From: Roseateles amylovorans
GTDB lineage: Bacteria; Pseudomonadota; Gammaproteobacteria; Burkholderiales; Burkholderiaceae_C
Assembly: GCF_025398155.2 (NCBI RefSeq)
Contig: NZ_CP104562.2
Span: 1,550,001-1,614,000 of the forward strand
Length of the DNA: 64,000 bases
Direction of reading: 5' to 3'
Part shown: piece by piece, positions 52,255 to 60,671 of the stretch
Position numbering within the stretch: position 1 is the stretch's first letter
How the letters are laid out: each line of letters opens with the position of its first letter
Notes under the pieces: generated by a model
The model's input: the letters and a program-made list of their open reading frames with translations, nothing else
Database searches by the model: none
What the model was told of the DNA's origin: nothing
Made by a program: the position numbers and the translations under genes

Positions 52255-53313
52255 ATGGAACGCATTTCATTGGGCCGGTCGGACCTGTCGGTGAGCCGGA
52301 TCGGTCTGGGCACGATGACCTTCGGCGAGCAGGTGGACGAGGCCGGCAGCCAGGCCCTGATGGACCGCGCAGTGGCTGCGGGCATCAATTTTCTGGATGC
52401 GGCCGAGATGTACCCGGTCCCCGCGCGGGCGGAGACCTTCGGTCAGACCGAAGCCCTCATCGGCCGTTGGCTGCGGGCCCGACCGGGCTTGCGCGACCGG
52501 CTGGTGATTGCGTCCAAGGTGTCGGGCCCGTCCCGCGGCTACGACTGGATCCGCGAGGGCAGCCAGGACCTGACCGCCGCGCAGATCGTCCAGGCCTGCG
52601 ACGACAGCCTGCGGAGGCTGCAGATCGAGCACATCGACCTCTACCAGATCCATTGGCCGGCGCGTCATGTGCCGATGTTCGGCGGTGTCTACTTCGAGCC
52701 GTCCAAGGACCGGCCGGTGACCTCGATGCATGAGCAGCTGGAAGCGCTGGCCCGCCTGCAGCGCGCGGGCAAGATCCGGCACATCGGCCTGTCCAACGAG
52801 ACCGCCTACGGGGTGAGCGAGTTCATCCACCTGGCCGAGCAACACGACCTGCCGCGCGTGGTGAGCGTGCAGAACGCCTACAGCCTGGTCAACCGGGTGG
52901 TGGAAAACGGACTGGACGAGGCCCTGTACCGCCACGGGGTCGGGCTGCTGGCGTACTCGCCGCTGGCGTTCGGTGTGCTCACCGGCAAGTACGACGCCCA
53001 CGGGCTGGCGGATCCGGATCGGCCCGGTCGTCTGGCGCTGTTCGACAGCATGAAGAAGCAGCGTTGGGCGCGGCCGGAGTCGCTGGAGGCAGGTCGGCGC
53101 TACAACGCCATCGCGCGGGAGCTCGGCATCAGCCCGGCCACGATGGCGTTGGCCTGGGTGCATTCGCGCTGGCAGACCAGCAGCACCTTGATCGGTGTGA
53201 CGACCGCAGCCCAGTTGGACGAGAACGTGGCCGCACTGGGATGCCGGTTGGACGAAGAGACGCTCGCGCGCATCGATCGCGTGCGGTGGGAGATCCGCGA
53301 CCCGGCGCAGTGA
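52255..53313 (+). CDS. NADP(H)-dependent aldo/keto reductase (Tas-like)
   Basis: TIM-barrel oxidoreductase of 352 residues. The AKR catalytic tetrad region is FLDAAEMYPVP (Asp and Tyr), with the Lys in LVIASKVSGPSR and His in IDLYQIHWPARHVP. VVSVQNAYSLVNR and the C-terminal ATMALAWVHSRWQTSSTLIGVTTAAQLDENVAAL are typical of the Tas/AKR subgroup. It reduces aldehydes or ketones; the substrate is unknown. The ATG at 52255 follows GGAGAG. The open frame upstream is not conserved in character. Confidence 0.93.
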   Translation: MERISLGRSDLSVSRIGLGTMTFGEQVDEAGSQALMDRAVAAGINFLDAAEMYPVPARAETFGQTEALIGRWLRARPGLRDRLVIASKVSGPSRGYDWIREGSQDLTAAQIVQACDDSLRRLQIEHIDLYQIHWPARHVPMFGGVYFEPSKDRPVTSMHEQLEALARLQRAGKIRHIGLSNETAYGVSEFIHLAEQHDLPRVVSVQNAYSLVNRVVENGLDEALYRHGVGLLAYSPLAFGVLTGKYDAHGLADPDRPGRLALFDSMKKQRWARPESLEAGRRYNAIARELGISPATMALAWVHSRWQTSSTLIGVTTAAQLDENVAALGCRLDEETLARIDRVRWEIRDPAQ

Positions 53314-53355
53314 GCGGCGGGGTACGCGCGCCGTCCCCGTCTCTGTCCCCGTTCG

Positions 53356-53571
53356 TCAGGTCAGCGTGCCGCCGTCATCCAGCGAGGGCGGACGCAGCAG
53401 GTCGGCGTCCACGCCCATCACTTCACTGGCGCGTTCCACCGCCTGCCAGAGGGCGGGCGGCATCTGCAGAATCGCCTCCGGCGACGCGGCGTTGGCGATC
53501 CAGGCGCCAATCTGGTGGTGCTGCTCGGCGGTGATCAGGTCGAGGCTCAGCATCTCGTCGATGGTCTTCAC
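53356..53571 (-). CDS. Small conserved protein (71 residues)
   Basis: Starts with GTG at 53571, preceded by AAAGGGAA at good spacing: (M)KTIDEMLSLDLITAEQHHQIGAWI, then ASPEAILQMPPALWQAVERASEVMGVDADLL. The pattern (a short helical protein with an LITxEQHxxI and MPxxLWxAxExAS motif) is, to my recollection, seen as a small hypothetical protein in betaproteobacteria. No function is known. It converges with the aldo/keto reductase gene. Confidence 0.75.
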   Translation of the reverse strand: MKTIDEMLSLDLITAEQHHQIGAWIANAASPEAILQMPPALWQAVERASEVMGVDADLLRPPSLDDGGTLT

Positions 53572-53762
53572 GGCAGTTCCCTTTGCTTGGTGCGAGCCGC
53601 CAGGGCGGCATCGCTTGATCACGGCGCACAGCCTACCAGCCAAATGAAAACACCACGGGGCCCCGCGGTTCAGGCGGTGCGTCCGTGGTGCGTCGGTGGT
53701 GGGGCGGGTGGGCGATCAGCAGGCCGGACTTGCCGGGCCTGCGCATCGCGCCGGATGAGAGC

Positions 53763-54314
53763 TCAGGGCTGGCTGCTCGGGCTGCCCTGGCTGGCCGCCT
53801 GGGCGGCGCGCGCCTTGGCAACATAGGCGCTGTAGGCTGGCAACGCCACGGCGGCCACGACGCCGATGATGAACACCGCCGGCAGAATGAACGCCAGCAG
53901 GCGCACGCCCAGGGTGTTGGGCGGGGGCGGCGGGCCGAAGCGGTTCGCGCCCTTGCTGCCGGGCACGAAGATCCAGATCAGCGAGATGATGGGAATGATG
54001 ACCGTCACCGACCACCAGCCGCTCAGGTCCAGGTCATGGCAGCGTTTGATGCCGCACAGGATCGTGAACCACATCAGGACCAGGACGCTGGCCAGCGACA
54101 CGATGGTGCCGATGGTGCTGCCCAGGATCGCGGTCAGCAGACCGACGATCGCGCCATGCAGCAGCGAGGCGCCGATGCTGTAGGCCAGATAACGCAGTCG
54201 CCCGATCCGGCCTTCGGCCGAAAAGTAGCGCAGCTCCGCCGCCGGGGCGGGGGGCGCCACGTCCTGAACGGTGGCGACCGGGGGTGCGTATTGATTGGGG
54301 GCGGATTCGATCAT
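53763..54314 (-). CDS. DUF805 membrane protein with pilin-like C-terminal segment
   Basis: Protein of 183 residues. The DUF805 domain (residues ~30-125) shows YFSAEGRIGRLRYLAYSIG and the signature IKRCHDLDLSGWWSVTVIIPIISLIWIFVPGSKGANRFGPPP. After it comes an extra helix, LAFILPAVFIIGVVAAVALPAYSAYVAKARAAQ, which resembles the hydrophobic N-terminal helix of type IV pilins. DUF805 function is unknown. It lies 34 bp downstream of the DUF58 gene and may be the last gene of the MoxR operon. Confidence 0.9.
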   Translation of the reverse strand: MIESAPNQYAPPVATVQDVAPPAPAAELRYFSAEGRIGRLRYLAYSIGASLLHGAIVGLLTAILGSTIGTIVSLASVLVLMWFTILCGIKRCHDLDLSGWWSVTVIIPIISLIWIFVPGSKGANRFGPPPPPNTLGVRLLAFILPAVFIIGVVAAVALPAYSAYVAKARAAQAASQGSPSSQP

Positions 54315-54348
54315 GGGTTCCTCCTGGGTTGAACGGGAATGCGGAAGG

Positions 54349-55722
54349 TCACAGCAAGCCTGCGCGCTTCACTTGGTGATATCGGTTGACGAGGGTGGCG
54401 GCCAGCGCCCGGGGTTCCACATCGATGGACAGCTTGTCATGGTCCACCACGCGGGCAAAGGCGTCCTGCCGGGCCTGGGACAGCAGGTGTGCACTGGCCA
54501 CGGCCACGGCATCCTCGGTGCCGGCGATCGGCAGCGCGGCCATGCGACCCAGGGCGGTTTCGCGCAGACTGGCCAGCAGCACCAGATGCCGACGGCGCAG
54601 CAGCCGCAGCGCGGGCTGCAGCTCGGGCGAATCCTCATCGCGGAAATTGGTCAGCACGATCACCAGCGAGCGCCGACGCAGCCGATGCGACAGGGTCTCC
54701 GCCGCCGCCAGGTAATCGGAATGGTGGCCGCCGGGCTGCAGGTCGTGCATCTTGTTCATCAGCGCATTGAGCGTGCCCATGCCTTTGCGCGGTGCGAAGT
54801 CGCGGCGGTCGCTTTCCTCGCCACCGAAGGTCATGGCGCCCACCTCGTCGCCTTCGGTGAGCGCGACATAGGCCAGCAGCATCAGGGCGTCGAGCGCGTC
54901 GTCGAAATGGCTGGTCTCGCCGGTGTGCCGAGTTTGCTCATCGGCCCGCATGCGGCGTCCGCAGTCGAGCAGGAACATCACGCATTGGTCGCGCTCGTCC
55001 TGGTACTCCCGAACAATCGGCTTGCGATAGCGCAGCGAAGCCTTCACATCCAGGTCTCGCAGCGGGGCGCCGCGTTGGTATTCGGCCAGTTGGCGGAAGT
55101 CGGTGCCCTGGCCCCGCTGAATGAAGTTCTTGATGCCGATCTGGGCCAGTCGCCGATCGCCAGACAGCCACGCGTAACGCGCCAGCGCGGCGAAGTTGGG
55201 ATAGATGCGCAGCGCCCGCGCCTCGCCGACGGTGTCGCGCACCTCGAAGATCCCGGCGCGGCTGCGCCACAGCAACTGGGTGCGTCCCATCGTGGCCACG
55301 CCGCGCTGGCGTGCGGTGACGCGGAACACCACCCGGCTGCGCGTCTGGCCCTGGAGGCGGAGTGCGCGCGGCATGCCGTCGATGTCGAAGACCGGGTCCA
55401 CCTCATCGAACACCTGCAGTCGCCAGGCGAGCAGTCCGGGGTTGACGAGGTCGAGCTTGAGTTCGGTCGAGGCGCCGATGGCGAAGGCGGCCGGCAGACG
55501 GCGCTCCACCTGCACGCCGCCGCGTGTCCACAGCCGCAGGCTGCGCCAGAGGTCCACGGCTGCAGCCAGCAACAGTGCCCCGAGCAGGGCGCTGCCCAGC
55601 GGTGCCATCACCGCCAGCGGCGCGCCCAGCGACAGCGCCACGGCGATGGCCAGGCTCAGCCCGGCCAGCACACGGATGCTGGCCTGCGTGGGCAGGACGA
55701 TGCGACGGGCAGTGGTTTTCAA
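54349..55722 (-). CDS. DUF58 protein (MoxR partner)
   Basis: Protein of 457 residues. Two N-terminal membrane helices (~residues 15-55) are followed by a beta-rich region and the DUF58 core (GTDFRQLAEYQRGAPLRDLDVKASLRYRKPIVREYQDERDQCVMFLLDCGRRM). The fold after it is vWA-like, without a full MIDAS. DUF58 proteins are encoded with MoxR AAA+ ATPases and are thought to be their clients or adaptors at the membrane. The start overlaps the moxR stop by 4 bp. Confidence 0.9.
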   Translation of the reverse strand: MKTTARRIVLPTQASIRVLAGLSLAIAVALSLGAPLAVMAPLGSALLGALLLAAAVDLWRSLRLWTRGGVQVERRLPAAFAIGASTELKLDLVNPGLLAWRLQVFDEVDPVFDIDGMPRALRLQGQTRSRVVFRVTARQRGVATMGRTQLLWRSRAGIFEVRDTVGEARALRIYPNFAALARYAWLSGDRRLAQIGIKNFIQRGQGTDFRQLAEYQRGAPLRDLDVKASLRYRKPIVREYQDERDQCVMFLLDCGRRMRADEQTRHTGETSHFDDALDALMLLAYVALTEGDEVGAMTFGGEESDRRDFAPRKGMGTLNALMNKMHDLQPGGHHSDYLAAAETLSHRLRRRSLVIVLTNFRDEDSPELQPALRLLRRRHLVLLASLRETALGRMAALPIAGTEDAVAVASAHLLSQARQDAFARVVDHDKLSIDVEPRALAATLVNRYHQVKRAGLL

Positions 55723-56699
55723 AGCCGCGGGGCCTCCACGCTCTCCAGCGCGGCCTGCAGGATTTCATCCAGGTCGCGGCCTTCGATCTGGGCATCCGGG
55801 GCCATGGTGACGCGATGCCGCAGCACCGCCAGCGCCTGCCGGGCCACGTCGTCCGGCGTGATGAAGTCGCGGCCCGCGATCAGCGCTACTGCACGGGCGG
55901 CACGTACCAGGGCGACGCTGGCCCGGGGGCCGGCCCCGAACTCGATGCCGGGCCACTGGCGCGTAGCCCGCACCACCCGCACGGCGTAATCGATGACCTT
56001 GGTGTCGGCATGCACCAGGCTGGCCAGGCGTTGCAGCTCCAGCACCTGGACATCGTCCAGCACCGGCTGCACCGCTTGCAGCGGCAGCTCATGGCCGGCG
56101 CGACCGGAGGTGACCAACTGCACCACGGCGGTCTCCTCGTCGTGGGTCGGGTAGCCGATGCGGATCTGCAGCAGGAAGCGGTCGAGCTGCGCCTCCGGCA
56201 GCGGGTAGGTGCCTTCGGTGTCCACCGGGTTCTGGGTGGCCATCACCATGAACGGACGCGGCAGCGGCAGCGTCTCGCCTTCGAGTGTGGCCTGGTATTC
56301 CTGCATCACTTCGAGCAGGGCGCTCTGGGTCTTGGCCGGCGCGCGGTTGATTTCATCGGCCAGCAGCAGGTGGGTGAACACCGGCCCCTTGCGCACCCGC
56401 AACCGGCCCAGGCCGGCGCCGGTGTCGTCCAGCACGCTGTGGCCGACGATGTCCGCCGGCATCAGGTCGGGTGTGAACTGCACCCGGGCGTATTGCAGCT
56501 GCAGCGCTTGGGACAGCGCACGCGCCAGCAGCGTCTTGCCCAGGCCGGGCACGCCTTCGACCAGCACATGGCCGGAGGCGACCACCGCCACCAGCATCTG
56601 TTCCACCGCCTGGGTCTGGCCGACCACGGCCTTGCCCACTTCGACGCGCAGGGCGTGCAGCCATTGGGTGGCGAGCTTGAGCTCCTCGGGCTTGATCAT
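55719..56699 (-). CDS. MoxR-family AAA+ ATPase
   Basis: Cytoplasmic chaperone-like ATPase of 326 residues. Walker A VEGVPGLGKTLLARAL, Walker B LLLADEINRAPAKTQSALLEVMQE, sensor 1 MVMATQNPVDTEGTYPLPEAQLDRF, and the lid domain with GAGPRASVALVRAARAVAL are all intact. MoxR proteins mature or regulate vWA-containing partners. The start at 56699 overlaps the DUF4350 stop by 4 bp. It sits in the middle of a chain of overlapping genes. Confidence 0.93.
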   Translation of the reverse strand: MIKPEELKLATQWLHALRVEVGKAVVGQTQAVEQMLVAVVASGHVLVEGVPGLGKTLLARALSQALQLQYARVQFTPDLMPADIVGHSVLDDTGAGLGRLRVRKGPVFTHLLLADEINRAPAKTQSALLEVMQEYQATLEGETLPLPRPFMVMATQNPVDTEGTYPLPEAQLDRFLLQIRIGYPTHDEETAVVQLVTSGRAGHELPLQAVQPVLDDVQVLELQRLASLVHADTKVIDYAVRVVRATRQWPGIEFGAGPRASVALVRAARAVALIAGRDFITPDDVARQALAVLRHRVTMAPDAQIEGRDLDEILQAALESVEAPRL

Positions 56700-58192
56700 G
56701 TCGAATGTCTTTCGTCGTGAATGTCTTGAAGGCGGCGGCGCGCCGTTTCGAGCAGATGCAGTCGGGGCGGCAGTTCGGCGCGGGTGCAAAAGCGCGCCGT
56801 CATCGCCGAGGCCAGGTCATGCCGGTCCAGCAGCGTGGCCTCCGCCACCAGGCGCACCCGCTCCGGCACGGTCTGACGCCGATAGCCGGGCAGGTGGCGG
56901 GCGGCGGTGTCGTCCAGGGCGCGTTGCTGTGCGGCGAGCAAGGCGTCCGCGCCCTCGCGATGGAGATAGGCGCCCAGGCCGCGCACCTGTTCGGAGATGG
57001 AGCGACGCAGTCGCGGCAGCGGGGCCACCCGGGGGCCGAAGCGCACGGCGTGGCGCCAGAGCGCGGCCGTCAGTGCGAGCAGGCCCATCACGATGGCGAT
57101 CCATCCCTGATGCCACAGCCACGGCAGCAGGGCTTCGCGCTTTTCGTTGAGGTAGAGCCACACCGTCGCGCCGGGGGCGGCCTGGATGGCCGAGGTCAGC
57201 AGCAGCGGATGCTCGCATTGCTGGGCGCTGCCGTTCATGAAGGCCTGGCTGTTGACGTTGAGCACGGTGACGCTGCCCTGGCCCATCGCCACCCGCAGCC
57301 CTTGGGAGCCAGCGCCCGTGGAGATCGTCCACTGCGCGGTCGAGCCCGGCGTGAGCACCAGTCGCTGCGATTCGTAGAAGAGGCTGCAGGTCCGCACCGG
57401 GTCGACGCTGCCGAACAACGGCGGCGTGGCGCGAGCCCTGACAAGGTCATCGTCCTCGTCGTCTGCTTCGCCATCTCCCTCGTCGTCATCTCCCTCGGCG
57501 GCCCCCTGGTCGTCCTCGCTGGCGGCGTCGCTTGCGGCTGTGTCGTTCGAACAGCCGTCGTCGGCCTCGGTGTGGGCACCGCCGGGCTGGGCCGGCGCGT
57601 TCGGCGGCTTCCCGCCCGGGGACTGGACGGCGTCGTCCTTCGCCGTCGAGTGACTGGCGGCGCCCGATGCCTCGCATTTGGCGGAGGATGACGTGGTGGG
57701 CAGGCCGTCGGAGGTGGACTCATCCTGGGCGGCGGCACCGGCCTTGGCGGCCGCTGCGGATGGCCCCGCCGAGGCCGCCGAGGCCGCAGCCGGTGGCACC
57801 GGTCGCTTCTTCACATCGACGGCAATGATCGGCACCCATTTCTCAAGCGGCGTGTCGTCCCAATCCGCCGGGCGGGTCAGGATGAGGTGGCCGCCACGCT
57901 GCACCCAGGCGCGCAGCTCGGCCGCGCGCTCAGGCATGAGGGCCCATTCGTTGGAGAGCAGGATGAGACGGCCGCCCTCCGGCGGCAGGCGGTCGAGCCG
58001 GTCATGGTGCTCGGCCTGCAGACCGAGGTGGCGCAGCAGCTGTTCGAAGGCATAGACCGGGTTGTCTCGCGCTTCGCCCTTGGCTGGCCGCCAGCGTGAC
58101 TGGGTCACCCATTCGGTGTTGGTGTAGTACCACCAGCCGCCGGCCAGCAAGGCCAGCGCCACCAGGGCACCGATGACGCGGTCGCGCGTCAT
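56696..58192 (-). CDS. DUF4350 membrane protein with acidic insert
   Basis: Protein of 498 residues. One N-terminal helix (VIGALVALALLAGGWWYY) is followed by a DUF4350 domain (NPVYAFEQLLRHLGLQAEHHDRLDRLPPEGGRLILLSNEWALM, GGHLILTRPADW). Residues ~135-255 are low-complexity Ser/Ala/Pro then strongly acidic (EDDQGAAEGDDDEGDGEADDEDDD). A second domain and a helix (GWIAIVMGLLALTAALW) precede a C-terminal helical part (LRRSISEQVRGLGAYLHREGADALL). The domain resembles glutamine-amidotransferase-like folds of unknown role. Part of the MoxR operon. Start at 58192 overlaps the DUF4129 stop by 4 bp. Confidence 0.88.
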   Translation of the reverse strand: MTRDRVIGALVALALLAGGWWYYTNTEWVTQSRWRPAKGEARDNPVYAFEQLLRHLGLQAEHHDRLDRLPPEGGRLILLSNEWALMPERAAELRAWVQRGGHLILTRPADWDDTPLEKWVPIIAVDVKKRPVPPAAASAASAGPSAAAAKAGAAAQDESTSDGLPTTSSSAKCEASGAASHSTAKDDAVQSPGGKPPNAPAQPGGAHTEADDGCSNDTAASDAASEDDQGAAEGDDDEGDGEADDEDDDLVRARATPPLFGSVDPVRTCSLFYESQRLVLTPGSTAQWTISTGAGSQGLRVAMGQGSVTVLNVNSQAFMNGSAQQCEHPLLLTSAIQAAPGATVWLYLNEKREALLPWLWHQGWIAIVMGLLALTAALWRHAVRFGPRVAPLPRLRRSISEQVRGLGAYLHREGADALLAAQQRALDDTAARHLPGYRRQTVPERVRLVAEATLLDRHDLASAMTARFCTRAELPPRLHLLETARRRLQDIHDERHST

Positions 58193-58980
58193 GGCTGGCC
58201 TCCGGGCGACAGGCAGGTGTCGAAGTCGGTACACAGCTGCTCAAACACAGCCGGGTCCAGCGCGCGCTGGGCATAGGCCACCGTCTGCCATCCCGCCACC
58301 AGTTGGCGAAGGAAGGCGTGGGACGGCGGGGCGAGTCGATCGGTGGCCAGATCCAGGCACTCCTGTTCGGTGCTGGCGGCGCGGATCGGGACACCGTGCA
58401 CATGCACCAGCCGTGACAGGGCACCGCGATAGAGCAGCGACAGCGCCGCACGCGGCTCCTGCCGGGCCCAGAGCGCGCGCGCCGCCGCACCGATGTCGGC
58501 CGGCAGGCTTTCCGGGCGGATGTCCAGCGTCCCGACGTGGGTGGGTGGGGCGGCCGATGCCGCGCGGCCGCTGTCCCGGCCCTTGAGCCAGTCCCGCAGT
58601 CGCAGCACCACCCAGACCAGCAACGCGGCGCCAATCAGCCAGATGGCCACCCGCATGCCGGTGGACAGGTTCTCCACGAGGTTGAGCCACCAGCGGGCGT
58701 CCTCCGGGTCCTTCTTTGGCTCGTCCTTGTCTTCGTCGTCGTGCTTCTTGAAACGCAGGATCTTGGTCTTCTCCATGCCGGGCAACAGCGGATCGGCATC
58801 CACGGCGCGCGCAGCGGCGCGCACAGCCTTGGCCGTCAGCGGTTGCGCCGACGCGGCGGAGGCCGATCCCACGGCGGCCGATGCCGGCACCGATGGCGGG
58901 GCCGGCATGGCGGTTTGCGCGCGGCCCGAGGCGCCGGCGAGCAAGGTCATCAGCACGATGACGGTCTCACGCAAACGCAC
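58189..58980 (-). CDS. DUF4129 protein
   Basis: Protein of 263 residues with a signal peptide (ETVIVLMTLLAGASGRAQ), a linker, a transmembrane helix (VAIWLIGAALLVWVVLRL) and a C-terminal DUF4129 region (WARQEPRAALSLLYRGALSRLVHVHGV, followed by ECLDL). DUF4129 is frequently encoded beside MoxR/DUF58 and transglutaminase genes. It overlaps the upstream membrane protein gene by 14 bp. The polar segment KILRFKKHDDEDKDEPKKD before the membrane helix is highly charged. Confidence 0.88.
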   Translation of the reverse strand: MRLRETVIVLMTLLAGASGRAQTAMPAPPSVPASAAVGSASAASAQPLTAKAVRAAARAVDADPLLPGMEKTKILRFKKHDDEDKDEPKKDPEDARWWLNLVENLSTGMRVAIWLIGAALLVWVVLRLRDWLKGRDSGRAASAAPPTHVGTLDIRPESLPADIGAAARALWARQEPRAALSLLYRGALSRLVHVHGVPIRAASTEQECLDLATDRLAPPSHAFLRQLVAGWQTVAYAQRALDPAVFEQLCTDFDTCLSPGGQP

Positions 58981-59713
58981 GGCGGAACTCCTGCTCGATG
59001 TCCCACGCTTCCAGCGCCACGCGGCGGTTCAGGTACATCGCAAAGCCAGCGGCCACATAGAACGGTTCCAGGAACAGCACCACGGCCATGTAGGACACCG
59101 AGAAGACGAGGTCGCGGGCCAGTTCGCCGGCTTCATGCGCGCCGGGATGGAAGAACCAGTCCCAGACTCCGGCATTGCGATTCTCCGGGGCGAACCACCA
59201 CAGCAGCGCGACCAGCCCGTAGCCCAGCACCGCTTCCGCATGCACGAAGGCGGTCTGCAGCCCGGTGGCGGCGCCGCGGTTCTCGTTGAGCATCAGGCTC
59301 ACGCGCTTGCGGCGGGCGCCGCCGCGCTGCCCTTCGAGCTGCTCTACCGGCTGGGTATAGGCCCGCCAGGGCGAGAAGCGCCGCCACAGCAGCGTGCGCA
59401 GGAACTGGCCGCCGAACACCTGGCGCCGCGCCTGCCAGAGGTCGCTCCAACGGGTCGCCTGGCCGAAGACGGCGCGCGACATCACGAACAGCAGCGTGCG
59501 GTCCAGCCACGGCTTGAGCCAGAAGATGATCAGCATGGGCAGCCAGCCCCGCAGGTCCACGGTGCACAGCGCCAAGGCCGCCACCGCCAGGAACACCGGG
59601 GCGAAGCAGCGCCAGACCGACGCGGCCTGGGCCCGCACCATCGCCAGTCCCAGATCGCAGGCCTCGCTCTGGCTGCGGGGTCGCAGCACGACGGCCAATC
59701 CTTCAACGCGCAT
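58967..59713 (-). CDS. Membrane protein of the MoxR operon, unknown family
   Basis: Protein of 248 residues. Hydrophobic helices occur at CFAPVFLAVAALALCTV, GWLPMLIIFWLKPW, LGYGLVALLWWF, and SYMAVVLFLEPFYVAAGFAMY. The N-terminus LRPRSQSEACDLGLAMVR and the C-terminus YLNRRVALEAWDIEQEFRRAF look like cytoplasmic ends. The NRRxxLEAWDIEQxFR ending resembles that of other operon-associated membrane proteins in Burkholderiales. No function can be given. It overlaps the SpoIIM gene by 11 bp and the DUF4129 gene by 14 bp. Confidence 0.85.
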   Translation of the reverse strand: MRVEGLAVVLRPRSQSEACDLGLAMVRAQAASVWRCFAPVFLAVAALALCTVDLRGWLPMLIIFWLKPWLDRTLLFVMSRAVFGQATRWSDLWQARRQVFGGQFLRTLLWRRFSPWRAYTQPVEQLEGQRGGARRKRVSLMLNENRGAATGLQTAFVHAEAVLGYGLVALLWWFAPENRNAGVWDWFFHPGAHEAGELARDLVFSVSYMAVVLFLEPFYVAAGFAMYLNRRVALEAWDIEQEFRRAFA

Positions 59714-60671
59714 GGACGCTCCCTCGGCCCATCAGACACAGCCAGGCCAGCACCAGGGCCCAGCAGCCGGCCGCCACGCCGTACTTGACCGCCGGTGCGA
59801 TCCAGGCGGCCGAGGACCAGAAGGCCTCGAAGCCCGCAGCCACCAGCAACAGGAAAAAGGCCGCATAGACCAGCGGAATCGCGGCCCGAGCCGAGGCCCG
59901 CAGCGCTTCCCCGCGAGACAGCCGCCCCGGGACGATCCAGCCCAGGCCGATGCGCAGGCCTGCCGCGCCGGACAGCACGATGCCAGTGAGCTCGAACGCG
60001 GAATGGGTCGCCACGAAGGGCCAGAAGTTGTGGCCCAGACCGACACGCTGCAGATGCCCGGCCACCACGCCGATCAGCAGGCCGTTGTAGATCAGGACAA
60101 ACGCACTGCCCACGCCGGCGAGGATGCCGGCGCCGAAGGCGCGGAAGCCGATGCCGATGTTGTTGAAGATGTAGTGGCCGAACATCTGCCAGTCGCCGTC
60201 GGCCCCGCGCAGCCGGCCGAGTGCGTCCTGGCCGTCGGCATACATCGCCTCATAGTTGCGCAGTTGACTCGCATTGAGCAGACGCAAAGCGAAATCGGGG
60301 CTGTGCCAGGACAGCGCCAATGAGAGCACCAGCGGCAACGCGAACAGCAGCAAGGCCAGCAGCACGACGCGGCGCTCGGCCCGCACCGCGTTGGGCAGTC
60401 CCACCCGCAGCAACTGGGCGAGCTGACGCATGCCGTAGTCCTGGCGGCGGTAGATCAGTTGGTGGGCGTCCTGGGTGAGGGACTCCAGGCGACTCACCAG
60501 ATGGATCGGATAGGCCCGCGACTGCGCCAGTGCCAGGTGCTCGCACACGCGGCGATAGTGGGTGGCCAACTGCGCGCCGTCGGTGCGCTTGCCCAGCTTG
60601 GCCTCGGCGATCTGGGCGGCGAAGGTGTCCCACATCGCCTGATAGGTGGCCTCGAAATGCTTGGGACTCAT
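59703..60671 (-). CDS. SpoIIM-family membrane protein
   Basis: Protein of 322 residues with a cytoplasmic N-terminal third (SPKHFEATYQAMWDTFAAQIAEA, HYRRVCEHLALAQSRAYP) and about five helices resembling stage II sporulation protein M. The segment FGHYIFNNIGIGFRAFGAGILAGVGSAFVLIYNGLLIGVVAGHL is the family core, with FVATHSAFELTGIVLSGAAGLRIG next. In non-sporulating bacteria this family accompanies MoxR/RDD genes. The start at 60671 (MSPKHF) overlaps the RDD gene stop by 4 bp. Confidence 0.9.
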   Translation of the reverse strand: MSPKHFEATYQAMWDTFAAQIAEAKLGKRTDGAQLATHYRRVCEHLALAQSRAYPIHLVSRLESLTQDAHQLIYRRQDYGMRQLAQLLRVGLPNAVRAERRVVLLALLLFALPLVLSLALSWHSPDFALRLLNASQLRNYEAMYADGQDALGRLRGADGDWQMFGHYIFNNIGIGFRAFGAGILAGVGSAFVLIYNGLLIGVVAGHLQRVGLGHNFWPFVATHSAFELTGIVLSGAAGLRIGLGWIVPGRLSRGEALRASARAAIPLVYAAFFLLLVAAGFEAFWSSAAWIAPAVKYGVAAGCWALVLAWLCLMGRGSVHAR

